64,000 bases of DNA from Brevibacterium oceani (GCF_013623835.1 NZ_JABKDE010000007.1:186001-250000), one strand, 5' to 3'. Counted from the stretch's first letter, positions 53,876 through 62,679 are shown. Notes: generated by a model from the letters alone, not told the origin. Translations and numbers: made by a program.

Positions 53876-55687
53876 TCAGGCGGCGAAGCGGATGATCGTC
53901 TCACCGGACTTCACAGCGGCTCCGGCGTCGACGAGCACCTCGGAGACGGTGCCCGAATGCCCGGCCTTGAGCGGCTGCTCCATCTTCATCGCCTCGATCA
54001 CGGCCAAGGTGTCCCCGGCCTCGACGGTGTCACCGGCACCGACGGCGACGGAGACGATGGTGCCCTGCATGGGGGCGGCCAGCGCGTTCGAATCGTCGGC
54101 GAGCTGGGCACCCTTGTGGCTGGTGAGACCGCGCTTGCGGCGCGGCACGCTCGGGCTGGGGACGTGGCCGAGATCGGAGATGACGTCCTTGGGCACCGAG
54201 ACGGTCATCCGTCGGCCGTCGACCTCGACGACGACGCTGAAGCTGTCGGCTGCAGTACTCATGAGATCTCCCGTGTGCGGATCGGTGAGCGGATTGACGA
54301 AGGCGGTCTCGAGCCAGTTGGTCCAGACCTTGAAATCGGTGGCGAAGGCCTTGTCGGAAACGAGCACCCGATGCAGCGGGAGCAGAGTCGACACGCCTTC
54401 GATGCGGTACTCGGACAGTGCGCGGCGGGCCCGTGCAAGAGCCTCATCGCGAGTGGCTCCGGTGACGACGAGCTTGGCGAGCATCGGGTCGAAGTCGGTT
54501 CCGACGACGCTGCCCTCGCCGATGCCCGAGTCCAGACGCACACCGGGACCCGAAGGAGCCCGATAGCTCTTCACGATGCCGGTGGCGGGGAAGAACGTCG
54601 TCGGATCCTCGGCGTTGATCCGGAACTGGAAGGAATGTCCGCGCACGGCCGGGAACTCATCCGGCAGGGTCTCGCCCGAGGCGATGCGCATCTGCCAGCC
54701 GACGAGATCGACTCCGGTGATCTCCTCGGTGACGGTGTGCTCGACCTGGATGCGCGCATTGGCCTCCATGAAGATGATCGTTCCGTCCTCGCCGAGGAGG
54801 AACTCACACGTCGCGGCGCCGACGTAGCCGACATGGGCGAGCAGACGTGCCGAGGCCTCGGAGACGATGCGCTCCTGCTCGGGAGAGAAGAACGGAGCAG
54901 GCGCCTCTTCGATGATCTTCTGGTTGCGACGCTGCAGGGTGCAGTCGCGGGTGGACACGATGCGGACATTGCCGTGGGCGTCGGCCAGGCACTGGGACTC
55001 GATGTGTCGGGGGCGCACGATCTGCTTCTCGATGAGGCATTCGCCGCGGCCGAAGGCACTCTGCGCCTCACGGGTCGCAGCCGTGTAGGCGGACTCGAGG
55101 TCATCGGCGGAGGCGCATGCGCGGAAACCTCGCCCTCCGCCTCCGTGGACGGCCTTGACCACGATCGGGTAGCCGATCCGGTCGGCCACCTCGGCGGCCT
55201 CTGTCAGATCGGCCACGGCACCGTCGGATCCGGGCGCGACCGGAGCGTCGACGGCCTCGGCCACGGTTCGGGCCCCCGACTTGTCACCGAGCAGTTCGAT
55301 CGCTGCAGGGGGAGGACCGATCCAGGTCAGTCCCGCATCGATGACCGCCTGGGCGAAGAGGGCGTTCTCGGCCAGGTAGCCGTATCCGGGGTGGATCGCG
55401 TCGGCGCCGGAGCGTTTGGCCAGCGCGAGGATCTTGTCGACATCGAGGTAGGTCTCCCCGGCTCCGGACCCGTCGAGCAGCCAGGCGTCGTCGGCGAGGT
55501 CGACGAAATCGGCATCGGAATCGGCACGGGTGTACACGGCGACGGCCTTGATGCCGAGGTCATGGGCGGCCCGGATGATGCGCAGAGCGATCTCACCGCG
55601 GTTGGCGATGAGGACTCGGCGGACGGCTGCCGTCGGCACCGTGGTGTTCAGTGCTGCGGTCGTCGTCTCGGGGAGGACTGTGGTCAT
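53876..55687 (-). CDS. accA3: Acyl-CoA carboxylase alpha subunit (biotin carboxylase + biotin carrier)
   Basis: Carboxylates biotin with ATP and bicarbonate and passes CO2 to a separate carboxyltransferase, giving malonyl- or methylmalonyl-CoA for fatty-acid and envelope-lipid synthesis. The 603-residue protein has the biotin carboxylase domain (VLIANRGEIALRI, VVKAVHGGGGRGFR, FMEANARIQVEHTVTE) and a C-terminal carrier domain with the biotinylated lysine in EAMKMEQP. ATG at 55687 follows AAAGGAG. TAAATT on the minus strand (55719-55714) may be its -10 box. The beta subunit is not in the window. Confidence 0.95.
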   Translation of the reverse strand: MTTVLPETTTAALNTTVPTAAVRRVLIANRGEIALRIIRAAHDLGIKAVAVYTRADSDADFVDLADDAWLLDGSGAGETYLDVDKILALAKRSGADAIHPGYGYLAENALFAQAVIDAGLTWIGPPPAAIELLGDKSGARTVAEAVDAPVAPGSDGAVADLTEAAEVADRIGYPIVVKAVHGGGGRGFRACASADDLESAYTAATREAQSAFGRGECLIEKQIVRPRHIESQCLADAHGNVRIVSTRDCTLQRRNQKIIEEAPAPFFSPEQERIVSEASARLLAHVGYVGAATCEFLLGEDGTIIFMEANARIQVEHTVTEEITGVDLVGWQMRIASGETLPDEFPAVRGHSFQFRINAEDPTTFFPATGIVKSYRAPSGPGVRLDSGIGEGSVVGTDFDPMLAKLVVTGATRDEALARARRALSEYRIEGVSTLLPLHRVLVSDKAFATDFKVWTNWLETAFVNPLTDPHTGDLMSTAADSFSVVVEVDGRRMTVSVPKDVISDLGHVPSPSVPRRKRGLTSHKGAQLADDSNALAAPMQGTIVSVAVGAGDTVEAGDTLAVIEAMKMEQPLKAGHSGTVSEVLVDAGAAVKSGETIIRFAA

Positions 55688-55810
55688 GGCGCTCCTTTGT
55701 ATGATCACAGAACAATTTAGAGAAGCCCACCAAGCCTTTGTAGGACAGCGATAAAAAGTTCGAGCGAAAACTTCAAAGGGATCGGGCGTGTCATGCCGCC
55801 TTGACCGATC

Positions 55811-56488
55811 CTAGCGCTTCGACGACCACAGATCCGGCCAGAACAGCCCCATGTCGGTGACCGCTTCGCGCACCACGGGCAGACTGAGTCCGAGCACGGT
55901 GAGATGATCGCCGTCGAGGCGGTCGACGAAGGCGCCGCCGTAGCCGTCGATGGTCAGTGCTCCGGCGACGTGGAAGGGCTCCTCGGTGGCGATGTACGCC
56001 TCGAGTTCGTCCGGGGTCGGAGTGCCGATGAGCACCGAGGTGGTCGATCGCCGCGAACGCAGATCGGACAGCTCGAAGTCGACCGCCGACGTGTCACCAT
56101 CGCGACTGCGTCTGAGCACGGCGACCGTGTGACCCGAATGCAGCTGCGTCCACTGACCGGCGATGTGAGTCCACACGGCACGGGTCCCTTCGGCGTCGCC
56201 GGGTTTGCCGATGGGGCGACCGTCGAATTCGAGGAGGGAGTCGCCGGCGATGACCACGATCGTCTCGGCGCTCGAGAGATCCTCGGGCGGGGAGGCGGTG
56301 ATCCGGTCGATGACGGCCCGGGCCTTGGCCTGTGAGAGTGCGATCGTGAGATCGCCGACCGTTCCGGAGAAGTCGGATTCGATGGCGCGTTCGTCGACGT
56401 CGGAGACGATGATGAGCGGGTCGATCCCGGCGGCGGTGAGGATCTGACGTCGGGCGGGGGACTGGGAGGCCAGGACGACGGGGATCAC
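55811..56488 (-). CDS. maf: Maf-family nucleotide pyrophosphatase
   Basis: House-cleaning enzyme that hydrolyses non-canonical nucleoside triphosphates, linked to septum control. The 225-residue protein has the N-terminal LASQSPARRQIL (a variant of ASxSPRR), SDVDERAI, the catalytic-acid segment GDSLLEFDGRPIGKP and the late DGYGGAFVDRLDGDHLTVLGLSL with an interior acidic residue. In most Maf proteins the GDS triad reads AD-T; the Gly-Asp-Ser here is a small difference. The start overlaps the upstream SGNH gene by four bases. Confidence 0.88.
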   Translation of the reverse strand: MIPVVLASQSPARRQILTAAGIDPLIIVSDVDERAIESDFSGTVGDLTIALSQAKARAVIDRITASPPEDLSSAETIVVIAGDSLLEFDGRPIGKPGDAEGTRAVWTHIAGQWTQLHSGHTVAVLRRSRDGDTSAVDFELSDLRSRRSTTSVLIGTPTPDELEAYIATEEPFHVAGALTIDGYGGAFVDRLDGDHLTVLGLSLPVVREAVTDMGLFWPDLWSSKR

Positions 56489-57465
56489 GAGGCGGCCGCC
56501 GGGCTGCCGGTTGCCGGGCTGTCGGTCTCCGCGGGCTCGACTTGCGGAGTGTCGGTGGCCGGGCTGTCTGGCTGCGGGGATGGCGAGAACTCGTGCCGAC
56601 GTGCGGTCTCACCCTTCTCAGGCACATCGAGGCTGCGGTCGACGACGACCGGTGCTTCGATGCGTTCGGCGATCGCGGCGAGCAGGGTCGAGGACAGCTG
56701 CGCGTAGCCGAGTTCGCTGGGATAGCGACCCGATTCGTTGAGCAGGGACCGTCGCGTCGTCCCGCTCAGGGCCCCGGTCGCCCGGAGCGGAACGGCCCGC
56801 GCGGACAGTGCGGCCAGCCACTGAGATCCTGCCAGGACTCGGGAGGTGCGCCGCATCGACGTCTTGAGCGGATCGCGCAGACCTGGCAGGCCCCCGAGGT
56901 TGGGACAGACGAGGACGAAGACCGTGTAGCGGCCCTCGCGTTGGAGCCGGTTGATGGCCTGATTGAGGATCGGAATGCCGATCGTCGCCTGGATCGGGTG
57001 GATGATGTCGCCGGTGCCGATCGAGATGATGGCGAATCGCCGGGATTCGCTCCACTGCGCCGAGAGCTGCCGTGAGAGCCAGGGGGAGCGGAGCACCTCG
57101 TCGACCTGCTGGTGCAGATCCTCCGACAGGGCCGAAGGCCGTGCGGTCGACTGCACTCTCACGGTGGTGCCGAGCATGCGGGCCAGGCCGCGTCCGATGA
57201 GGGTGGGCGGTGCGTGCTCGGCATCGAGGTCGACTCCGCACAGCCAGGAGTCACCGATCACGGCCAGGGCGGCCGAATCATCATCGTCGCGGTGAGGCGG
57301 GGCGGCGATCACCTCGGCGATGGTGGGATACGGGCGGTTCTCGTCATCGTCGAAGGCGAGCCGAAGCGAGCCTGCCTGATGACGGAGGAGGCCCACCGCC
57401 GACGCCCCGGCGCCGAAGGCCGTCGCGCCCATGGTGGCCAACGTGTAGATGATGCGTTTTCCCAC
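56485..57465 (-). CDS. SGNH/GDSL-fold hydrolase family protein
   Basis: A 326-residue protein with an N-terminal hydrophobic segment (about residues 5-27, signal or anchor) and an SGNH fold. Block I is LAVIGDSWLCG with the nucleophile Ser. Block III reads SIGTGDI, so the usual Asn of GxND is Gly, and the C-terminal D-x-x-H block is not evident. The C-terminal 50 residues are Pro/Ser-rich. Its real activity, if any, is unknown. It heads a two-gene unit with maf. The GTG start has GAGGAGGGA close upstream. Confidence 0.72.
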   Translation of the reverse strand: MGKRIIYTLATMGATAFGAGASAVGLLRHQAGSLRLAFDDDENRPYPTIAEVIAAPPHRDDDDSAALAVIGDSWLCGVDLDAEHAPPTLIGRGLARMLGTTVRVQSTARPSALSEDLHQQVDEVLRSPWLSRQLSAQWSESRRFAIISIGTGDIIHPIQATIGIPILNQAINRLQREGRYTVFVLVCPNLGGLPGLRDPLKTSMRRTSRVLAGSQWLAALSARAVPLRATGALSGTTRRSLLNESGRYPSELGYAQLSSTLLAAIAERIEAPVVVDRSLDVPEKGETARRHEFSPSPQPDSPATDTPQVEPAETDSPATGSPAAAS

Positions 57466-57510
57466 GGATTTCCCTCCTCAGCGGTCATCATTGCACCTTT
57501 GTCGGCGCAT

Positions 57511-57525
57511 CAACAACTATTGTTG
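57511..57525. promoter_or_regulatory. Inverted repeat over the predicted -10 box of the AI-2E transporter gene
   Basis: CAACAA-CTA-TTGTTG overlaps TATTGT (57518-57523), which lies 6 nt before the ATG at 57530. A bound repressor here would block transcription. The 64-bp divergent gap also serves the SGNH gene. Confidence 0.4.
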
Positions 57526-57529
57526 AGGC

Positions 57530-59005
57530 ATGACCGATAACGACCAACAGCAATCCCCGAGCCGATTCCGTGGGGCGTGGGAGGCGTTCCGGCGAGGACG
57601 TGATTCCTCCCGCACCCAATCCGAACCCGCAGTCCAGGAGCCGCAGGAAGTCAGCCCCGAGGAGATCGCGCTCAGCCGCATCGAGGCCGAAGCCAAGCCG
57701 TACGTGTCTCCCGGCCTCAAGCTCGCTGCGGCCTGGTCCTGGCGGTCGATCGTCGTTCTCGTCGCCATCGGCGTGGCCCTGTGGCTGCTGTCGAAGATCT
57801 CGAGCGTCGTCCTTCCGGTGCTCATCGCACTGCTCCTCGCCGCGCTGCTCGCGCCCCTGACCGGATGGCTGGTGAAGAAGGGCATCCCTCGGGCCGGATC
57901 CGCGGCGATCGCCTTCATCGGCTTCATCGTCGTCGTGCTCGGCCTCTTCGGCCTCGTCGGTCAGCAGATCTACTCGGGCATGCCCGACCTCGTCAAGCAG
58001 GTCATCGCGGGTGTCTCCGGCATCAGCAGCTGGTTGGCGACGAGCCCCTTCGGGATCGATTCCTCGACGATCTCCGGCTATATCGACGAGGGCATCAAGA
58101 CCGCCACGAACTTCTTCCAGAACAACAGCAGCCAGCTCCTCGGCGGCGCACTCGAAGCCACCTCATCGGTCGGCACGTTCCTCACCGGCATGGCCGTGTG
58201 CCTGTTCACGACGTTCTTCTTCCTCTATGACGGGCAGAACATCTTCAAATGGGTGATGGGGCTGCTGCCGATCCCGGCGCGTCCCGTCGCCACCGGTGCC
58301 GCGCAGCGGGGCTGGACCACTCTCGTCCAGTACGTCCGTGTCCAGGTTCTCGTCGCCGCCGTCGATGCCGTCGGCATCGGCATCGGCGCCGCGTTCCTCG
58401 GCATTCCGCTGGTCATCCCCATGACGGTGCTCGTGTTCCTGACCTCGTTCGTCCCCGTGGTCGGTGCGATCGCCTCGGGAGCCGTGGCCGTGCTCGTCGC
58501 CCTGGTCTCGAACGGTCTCATCGCCGCCGTCATCATGCTCGCCGTCGTCATCGCCGTGCAGCAGATCGAAAGCCAGGTGCTCCAGCCCTTCCTCATGGGC
58601 AAGGCGGTCTCCGTCCACCCGCTGGCCGTGATTCTCGCGGTCACCGGGGGCGGCTTCCTCTTCGGCATCGTCGGCGCCCTCTTCGCCGTTCCGCTGGTCG
58701 CCGTCGTCAACAGCGTGGTCAGCTACATCGTCCGCGCGGGCGGATCCGACGAGGCGGGTGACTCCGACGAGACGGGCGATCCGCCAGCAGATCCCGATGC
58801 GAGGGAGGCCGCCGAGGTGCTCGATGCCGCCGAGGAGCGACTCACCGAGGCGGTCAAGGACTCCGCGGCGAAGTCCGACGGTGCGTCGTCGACGGGGGAG
58901 ACCGATGCCGCCGGAGCCGGAGCGGATTCCGCGGAATCCGCTCCCTCGGATCCGGCCGGACCGGATGAGAGCGGGCCGCATGGAGCCGGAGGCCGGAGGA
59001 AGTGA
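57530..59005 (+). CDS. AI-2E family transporter (PerM/YdiK type)
   Basis: A 491-residue polytopic protein with about eight membrane helices. A cytosolic N-terminal tail of 60 residues precedes helices at about 65-110 and 120-145. An amphipathic extracytoplasmic region (LVKQVIAGVSGISSWLA) and five further helices to about residue 400 follow. The conserved block IESQVLQPFLMGKAVSVHPLAVILAV is characteristic. The last 90 residues are acidic and disordered. Members export small molecules or act as sodium-proton antiporters; AI-2 export is shown for only a few. No substrate can be inferred. Confidence 0.85.
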   Translation: MTDNDQQQSPSRFRGAWEAFRRGRDSSRTQSEPAVQEPQEVSPEEIALSRIEAEAKPYVSPGLKLAAAWSWRSIVVLVAIGVALWLLSKISSVVLPVLIALLLAALLAPLTGWLVKKGIPRAGSAAIAFIGFIVVVLGLFGLVGQQIYSGMPDLVKQVIAGVSGISSWLATSPFGIDSSTISGYIDEGIKTATNFFQNNSSQLLGGALEATSSVGTFLTGMAVCLFTTFFFLYDGQNIFKWVMGLLPIPARPVATGAAQRGWTTLVQYVRVQVLVAAVDAVGIGIGAAFLGIPLVIPMTVLVFLTSFVPVVGAIASGAVAVLVALVSNGLIAAVIMLAVVIAVQQIESQVLQPFLMGKAVSVHPLAVILAVTGGGFLFGIVGALFAVPLVAVVNSVVSYIVRAGGSDEAGDSDETGDPPADPDAREAAEVLDAAEERLTEAVKDSAAKSDGASSTGETDAAGAGADSAESAPSDPAGPDESGPHGAGGRRK

Positions 59006-59034
59006 GAGCCGCCGCGGCATCTCGGTGAAAACGG

Positions 59035-59092
59035 CAGGTGACCTGAATGCGCAGGTGACCTGAATACACCGGGGCACACAGGTGATCTGAAT
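59035..59092. repeat. Three short direct repeats of a palindromic core after the transporter gene
   Basis: CAGGTGACCTGAAT occurs at 59035-59048 and 59052-59065, and CAGGTGATCTGAAT at 59079-59092. The core CAGGTGACCTG is itself a palindrome. Spacings are 17 and 27 bp. They precede the terminator and show no coding pattern. Confidence 0.75.
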
Positions 59093-59131
59093 ACAGCAGT
59101 GGGCGGGTGACCATCACCCGCCCACTGCTGT
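59093..59131. terminator. Bidirectional terminator between AI-2E transporter and greA
   Basis: An 18-bp perfect stem (59093-59110 with 59114-59131) with a 3-nt loop lies between convergent genes. Confidence 0.85.
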
Positions 59132-59151
59132 CTGCGCTCCGGTCGCGTCGG

Positions 59152-59646
59152 TCAGCCGGTGAATGCCTCGACGGACTTGACCTTGACCTCGATGGTCTTG
59201 CCGTTGGGGGCCTCGTAGGACGAGGAGTCTCCGGCCTTGACGCCGAGTACGGCGGCACCGAGCGGTGACTTCTCCGAGAAGACGTCGATATCGGAATCGC
59301 CGGCGATCTCACGGTTGCCGAGCAGGAACCGCATCGAATTGCCTGCCACCTCGGCGGTGACGACGGTTCCCGGGGCCACGGTCTTGCCGTCGCCCTCGCT
59401 GGAACCGACCTTCGCGTTGCGCAGGAGCACTTCGAGCTGACGGATGCGTGCTTCCTGCTTGCCCTGCTCGTCGCGGGCGGCGTGGTAGCCGCTGTTCTCC
59501 TTCAAGTCACCCTCGTCACGGGCGGCTTCGATCTTCTCAGCAATCTCTGCACGACCCGGTCCGGAGAGATGCTCGAGTTCCTTCGACAGGCGGTCAAAGG
59601 CTTCCTGGGTCAACCATGTCTCTTCCTGGGTGACTTCCTCGGTCAT
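59152..59646 (-). CDS. greA: Transcription elongation factor GreA
   Basis: Binds the RNA polymerase secondary channel and stimulates cleavage of backtracked transcripts. The 164-residue protein has the N-terminal coiled coil (LTQEAFDRLSKELEHL), the acidic tip IEAARDEGDLKENSGYHAARDEQ that carries the catalytic Asp and Glu, and the C-terminal FKBP-like domain (EKSPLGAAVLGVKAGDS). ATG is preceded by GAAGGAGAAG. An intrinsic terminator lies in the leader, just downstream of a strong -10 box. Neighbours (DUF4307, mca) match mycobacteria. Confidence 0.95.
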   Translation of the reverse strand: MTEEVTQEETWLTQEAFDRLSKELEHLSGPGRAEIAEKIEAARDEGDLKENSGYHAARDEQGKQEARIRQLEVLLRNAKVGSSEGDGKTVAPGTVVTAEVAGNSMRFLLGNREIAGDSDIDVFSEKSPLGAAVLGVKAGDSSSYEAPNGKTIEVKVKSVEAFTG

Positions 59647-59694
59647 GACTTCTCCTTCTTCGGTTCGGTGCACTGACGGGCGTGTCAGGCAACG

Positions 59695-59722
59695 AAAAAA
59701 CCGGGCGTATGGGCACGCCCGG
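59695..59722 (-). terminator. Intrinsic terminator in the greA leader
   Basis: On the minus strand CCGGGCGT-GCCCAT-ACGCCCGG is followed at once by six T residues (59700-59695), the only classic stem-plus-T-tract terminator noticed here. It lies 49 bp before the greA start and ends about 39 nt after the transcription start expected from the -10 box at 59740. It either ends DUF4307 transcripts or attenuates greA. Confidence 0.75.
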
Positions 59723-59739
59723 AAGTTGAATGAAACTAC

Positions 59740-59745
59740 AGTATA
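59740..59745 (-). promoter_or_regulatory. Predicted -10 box of the greA promoter
   Basis: On the minus strand TATACT differs from the consensus TATAAT at one base. Transcription would begin near 59733, giving a leader of about 87 nt that contains the terminator hairpin. No clear -35 hexamer. Confidence 0.5.
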
Positions 59746-59868
59746 ACGCATCTGTCGTGAAAGACGATGAGCTGGGTCACTCCCGGAATGTCACGGCCGT
59801 GCGGTCGGTCACAGGCGAACGGCGAGTTCGGGGCCGAACCGGGTATGAAGCCGAGGCGAAGGGCCGTG

Positions 59869-60294
59869 CTATTCGAACCAGCAGGAGTCGACATGCCCCG
59901 ATGCGGCCAGCTGCGTCGTGGCCAGATCGATGTCGAGCTGCCTCGGCGAATTCGGATCGTTGTCGGCAGCGGCCGGCACGGTCACTTCGGTGAAGCCGAC
60001 GACCGCCTCGTTGTCGTTCGTGGCCTGGACGATGCAGTGCACATCACGGGTCCGGTCGGGAAATATTCCGACGGTGACCTGCGTTGAAGAGGAGTCGACA
60101 ACCGAATAGTCGAGTGTGCGCGGCGTCGTCGGATCCGTCTGCGGACGGAAGGCCCAGACGGCGATGACCACGGCGACGGCGAGAACGGCTGCTGCGGCAA
60201 TGATCTTCGACGTGCGGGTCAGGCCGCGCTTGGGCGTACGGGTCCGACCGTACCGATCATCCTGCAGCGGCCTGTCCACTGTTACCTCAGTCAT
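59869..60294 (-). CDS. DUF4307 domain membrane protein
   Basis: A 141-residue protein with a cytosolic N-terminus (DRPLQDDRYGRTRTPK), one membrane helix (about residues 30-52) and an extracytoplasmic DUF4307 domain. The domain has beta strands and two cysteines (DVHCIVQA and DSCWFE) that could form a disulfide. The family is restricted to actinobacteria and its function is unknown; it usually sits between greA and mca, as here. AAGGA lies 6 nt before the ATG. Confidence 0.82.
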   Translation of the reverse strand: MTEVTVDRPLQDDRYGRTRTPKRGLTRTSKIIAAAAVLAVAVVIAVWAFRPQTDPTTPRTLDYSVVDSSSTQVTVGIFPDRTRDVHCIVQATNDNEAVVGFTEVTVPAAADNDPNSPRQLDIDLATTQLAASGHVDSCWFE

Positions 60295-60417
60295 TGAATT
60301 CCTTTTTGAGAACATCGCGCACTAACCTAGAGTAGTCGATTCTCTGCCCGCGATCATGTCAGCCGCGGTGCGGGCAGTGAGAGGTCGCCGGCTGATTCGA
60401 AAGGGACGATCAAGGAC

Positions 60418-61443
60418 ATGACTTCGCTTCCGTACCATGGGCTGCGTCTGCTGGCGGTCCATGCCCACCCCGATGACGAATCCTCGAAGGGTGCGGCCAC
60501 GAGCGCGAAGTACGCATCACTGGGAGCCCGGGTCCTCATCGCCACGATGACCGGCGGCGAGGCGGGCGACATCCTCAACCCTGCGCTGCTCCAGTCCCCG
60601 AAGGCCAGCCGGGACATCGCCGGTCTCCGCCGCGAGGAGATGGCCGCCGCGGCCTCCGCGCTCGGAGCCGAACACGTCTGGGTCGGGCACGTCGACTCCG
60701 GTCTGCCCGACGGCGACTTCGACAATCAGACACCGCCCGGCTGCTTCTACCGGGTCCCCGACGAGGTGGCGATGCTGCCGCTCGTCCACATCATCCGCAC
60801 CTTCCGCCCGCAGGTGGTGACCACGTATGACGAGCTCGGAGGCTACCCGCACCCCGATCACATCAAGAACCACGCGGTGACCATGGCCGCCGTCGCCGCA
60901 GCCGCCGATCCTGCCGCGCACCCCGAGCTGGGGGAGGCCTGGCAGGTGCAGAAGGTCTACTACAACCAGGACCTGTCGGCGAAGAAGTGGATCACCATCC
61001 ACGAGAAGATGCTCGAGGCTGGACTCGAATCCCCCTTCGCGGACCACCTCGAGGACTTCAAGAAGCGGGACAACCAACGCAACAACTGGCTGAGCACCAG
61101 GATCGACTGCGGTGAGTTCTTCCCGTCCAGGGACAGGGCGCTGCTGTCCCATGCCACCCAGATCGACCCGGAGGGCGGATTCTTCTCCGCCTCACGCAAG
61201 GCCGCCCGCACCTATTGGCCCACAGAGGAGTTCGAGCTCGCCACCGACCTCACCGGCCGGGAGCCGCTGACGCCGGGAGTCGACTTCCAGGAGGATGACC
61301 TGTTCGCCTCTGTGACCTTCGACGACGGCCGCCGCGTCCCCGCAGAGGGAATGCTTCCGAAGTCGCCGGAAACTGAGACAGAGGCCGGGGCCGAGACCGG
61401 TGCCGAGGCCACGATGTCGACCGAAAGCGATTCCCCCGCATGA
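60418..61443 (+). CDS. mca: Mycothiol S-conjugate amidase Mca
   Basis: Zinc amidase that cleaves mycothiol S-conjugates of toxins and drugs, releasing mercapturic acids for export. The 341-residue protein belongs to the PIG-L/LmbE family: AVHAHPDDESSKG and YPHPDHIKNHAV carry the zinc ligands, and TTYDELGGYPHPDH is typical for Mca as opposed to MshB. A C-terminal Glu/Ala/Thr-rich tail of about 30 residues is extra. AAGGAC precedes the ATG. Its presence implies that the organism uses mycothiol. Confidence 0.93.
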   Translation: MTSLPYHGLRLLAVHAHPDDESSKGAATSAKYASLGARVLIATMTGGEAGDILNPALLQSPKASRDIAGLRREEMAAAASALGAEHVWVGHVDSGLPDGDFDNQTPPGCFYRVPDEVAMLPLVHIIRTFRPQVVTTYDELGGYPHPDHIKNHAVTMAAVAAAADPAAHPELGEAWQVQKVYYNQDLSAKKWITIHEKMLEAGLESPFADHLEDFKKRDNQRNNWLSTRIDCGEFFPSRDRALLSHATQIDPEGGFFSASRKAARTYWPTEEFELATDLTGREPLTPGVDFQEDDLFASVTFDDGRRVPAEGMLPKSPETETEAGAETGAEATMSTESDSPA

Positions 61444-61853
61444 TCCTCGCCTCCACCCCAGCATCGACGCCCGACGGCACCGCCCCTGACCCCGACCTGG
61501 TGACCCCGGGAACGATCGGATTCCTCGTCACCTTGGCCGTGGTCATCGTCGTGATCTTCCTCATCCGCGACGCCCTCCGCCGCGTTCGTCGGGTGCGGGC
61601 ACGCTCCGGCACCAGCGACGCCTACCCGATTCCGCTGCGCAGGCATGTCGTGCCGAATCAGTCGACGCTCTCGGGCCCGGAAGAACCGGAAGCAGAGGAC
61701 ACATCCGCCGAGGCAGCCCCTTCCCCGGATGATGACGCTGGCAGCGTTGACACGAAGTCAGATGGCACACATGGCACTGGCGCAGAGTCAGAAGGCACTG
61801 AAGGCGATGGCACGAAGCCAGACGACGCCGACGGCTCTGACCCGAGGTCATGA
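61440..61853 (+). CDS. Small membrane protein, mca-linked
   Basis: A 137-residue protein with one membrane helix (about residues 25-45), a short basic segment (RDALRRVRRVRARSG) and a long acidic Ser/Thr/Asp-rich C-terminal tail. It overlaps mca by four bases, so they are expressed together. Mycobacteria also have a small membrane protein gene after mca. No function is known. Confidence 0.72.
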   Translation: MILASTPASTPDGTAPDPDLVTPGTIGFLVTLAVVIVVIFLIRDALRRVRRVRARSGTSDAYPIPLRRHVVPNQSTLSGPEEPEAEDTSAEAAPSPDDDAGSVDTKSDGTHGTGAESEGTEGDGTKPDDADGSDPRS

Positions 61854-61893
61854 ACACACACGAGCCGGCCTGAACCGCTGGAGCTCAGTCCAC

Positions 61894-62679
61894 TCAGCAC
61901 ACCGCGACAGCCGCGACGATGAGCGCGGCGAGGTGGCAGCCATAGCCGAAGATCGTCAGGATGTGGAAGATCTCGTGGAATCCCAACCACTTCGGTGACG
62001 GGTTCGGGCGTTTGATCCCATAGATCACGGCCCCAGCGATATAGCAGACCCCGCCGAGGACGATGAGGAGGCCGACGGCGGGAATCGTCTCCCAGATCTG
62101 GGGGATGTACCCGACTCCGGCCACACCGAAGCCGACGTAGATCGGAACGAAGAGCCACCTCGGCGCAGTGGTGAAGATCGTACGGAACGCCGCACCGAGA
62201 GCGGCGGCACCCCACAGCACCGACAGGAGCAGGATCGCCTGATCGGTGCGGAGCATGAGCACGGCCAGGGGTGTGTAGGTTCCGGCCGTGATGAGGAAGA
62301 TGTTCGCGTGATCGAGCCGGCGCAGAACGAGGCGGGCTCGGGTGCGCCAGCGACCGCGGTGGTAGACGGCGGAGGTGCCGAAGAGCAGCATTCCGGTGAT
62401 CGCGAAGATCGCGGCGGCGATGCGCGACTCGATCGTCGGCGAGATGATCACGAGGGCGAGTCCGCCGAACATCGCCAGTGGGAATGCGCCGGCATGGAAC
62501 CAGCCGCGCAGCTTCGGCTTCACATGCCCGGCGAGCTTGGCCAGTTCGGCGCGCAGCGCGGAACGACGACGGGCGACGCGGTCCGGACGGGCCGGGAGCG
62601 CATTGTCACGGCCAGCGGCATCGGCTGAACGGGAATCATCGGGGACGAGTGCTGAGGACTCGGTGACCGGAGCATTCAT
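61894..62679 (-). CDS. trhA: TrhA/hemolysin III (PAQR) family membrane protein
   Basis: A 261-residue protein with a cytosolic N-terminus of about 45 residues and seven membrane helices. PAQR motifs are FGTSAVYHRGRW, RLDHANIFLITAGTYTPLA and the final FGYGCHLAALIVA; the Ser/His/Asp residues are likely metal ligands. Such proteins regulate membrane lipid homeostasis in some bacteria. TACGAT lies 6 nt before the ATG (leaderless). It is divergent from the Z-isoprenyl synthase gene, as in mycobacteria. Confidence 0.9.
   Translation of the reverse strand: MNAPVTESSALVPDDSRSADAAGRDNALPARPDRVARRRSALRAELAKLAGHVKPKLRGWFHAGAFPLAMFGGLALVIISPTIESRIAAAIFAITGMLLFGTSAVYHRGRWRTRARLVLRRLDHANIFLITAGTYTPLAVLMLRTDQAILLLSVLWGAAALGAAFRTIFTTAPRWLFVPIYVGFGVAGVGYIPQIWETIPAVGLLIVLGGVCYIAGAVIYGIKRPNPSPKWLGFHEIFHILTIFGYGCHLAALIVAAVAVC

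Noticed and set aside
53816..54566. Extension of the sigma factor frame to 54566
   Set aside because: It overlaps accA3 on the opposite strand and loses all family similarity after 53650; the frameshift explains it.
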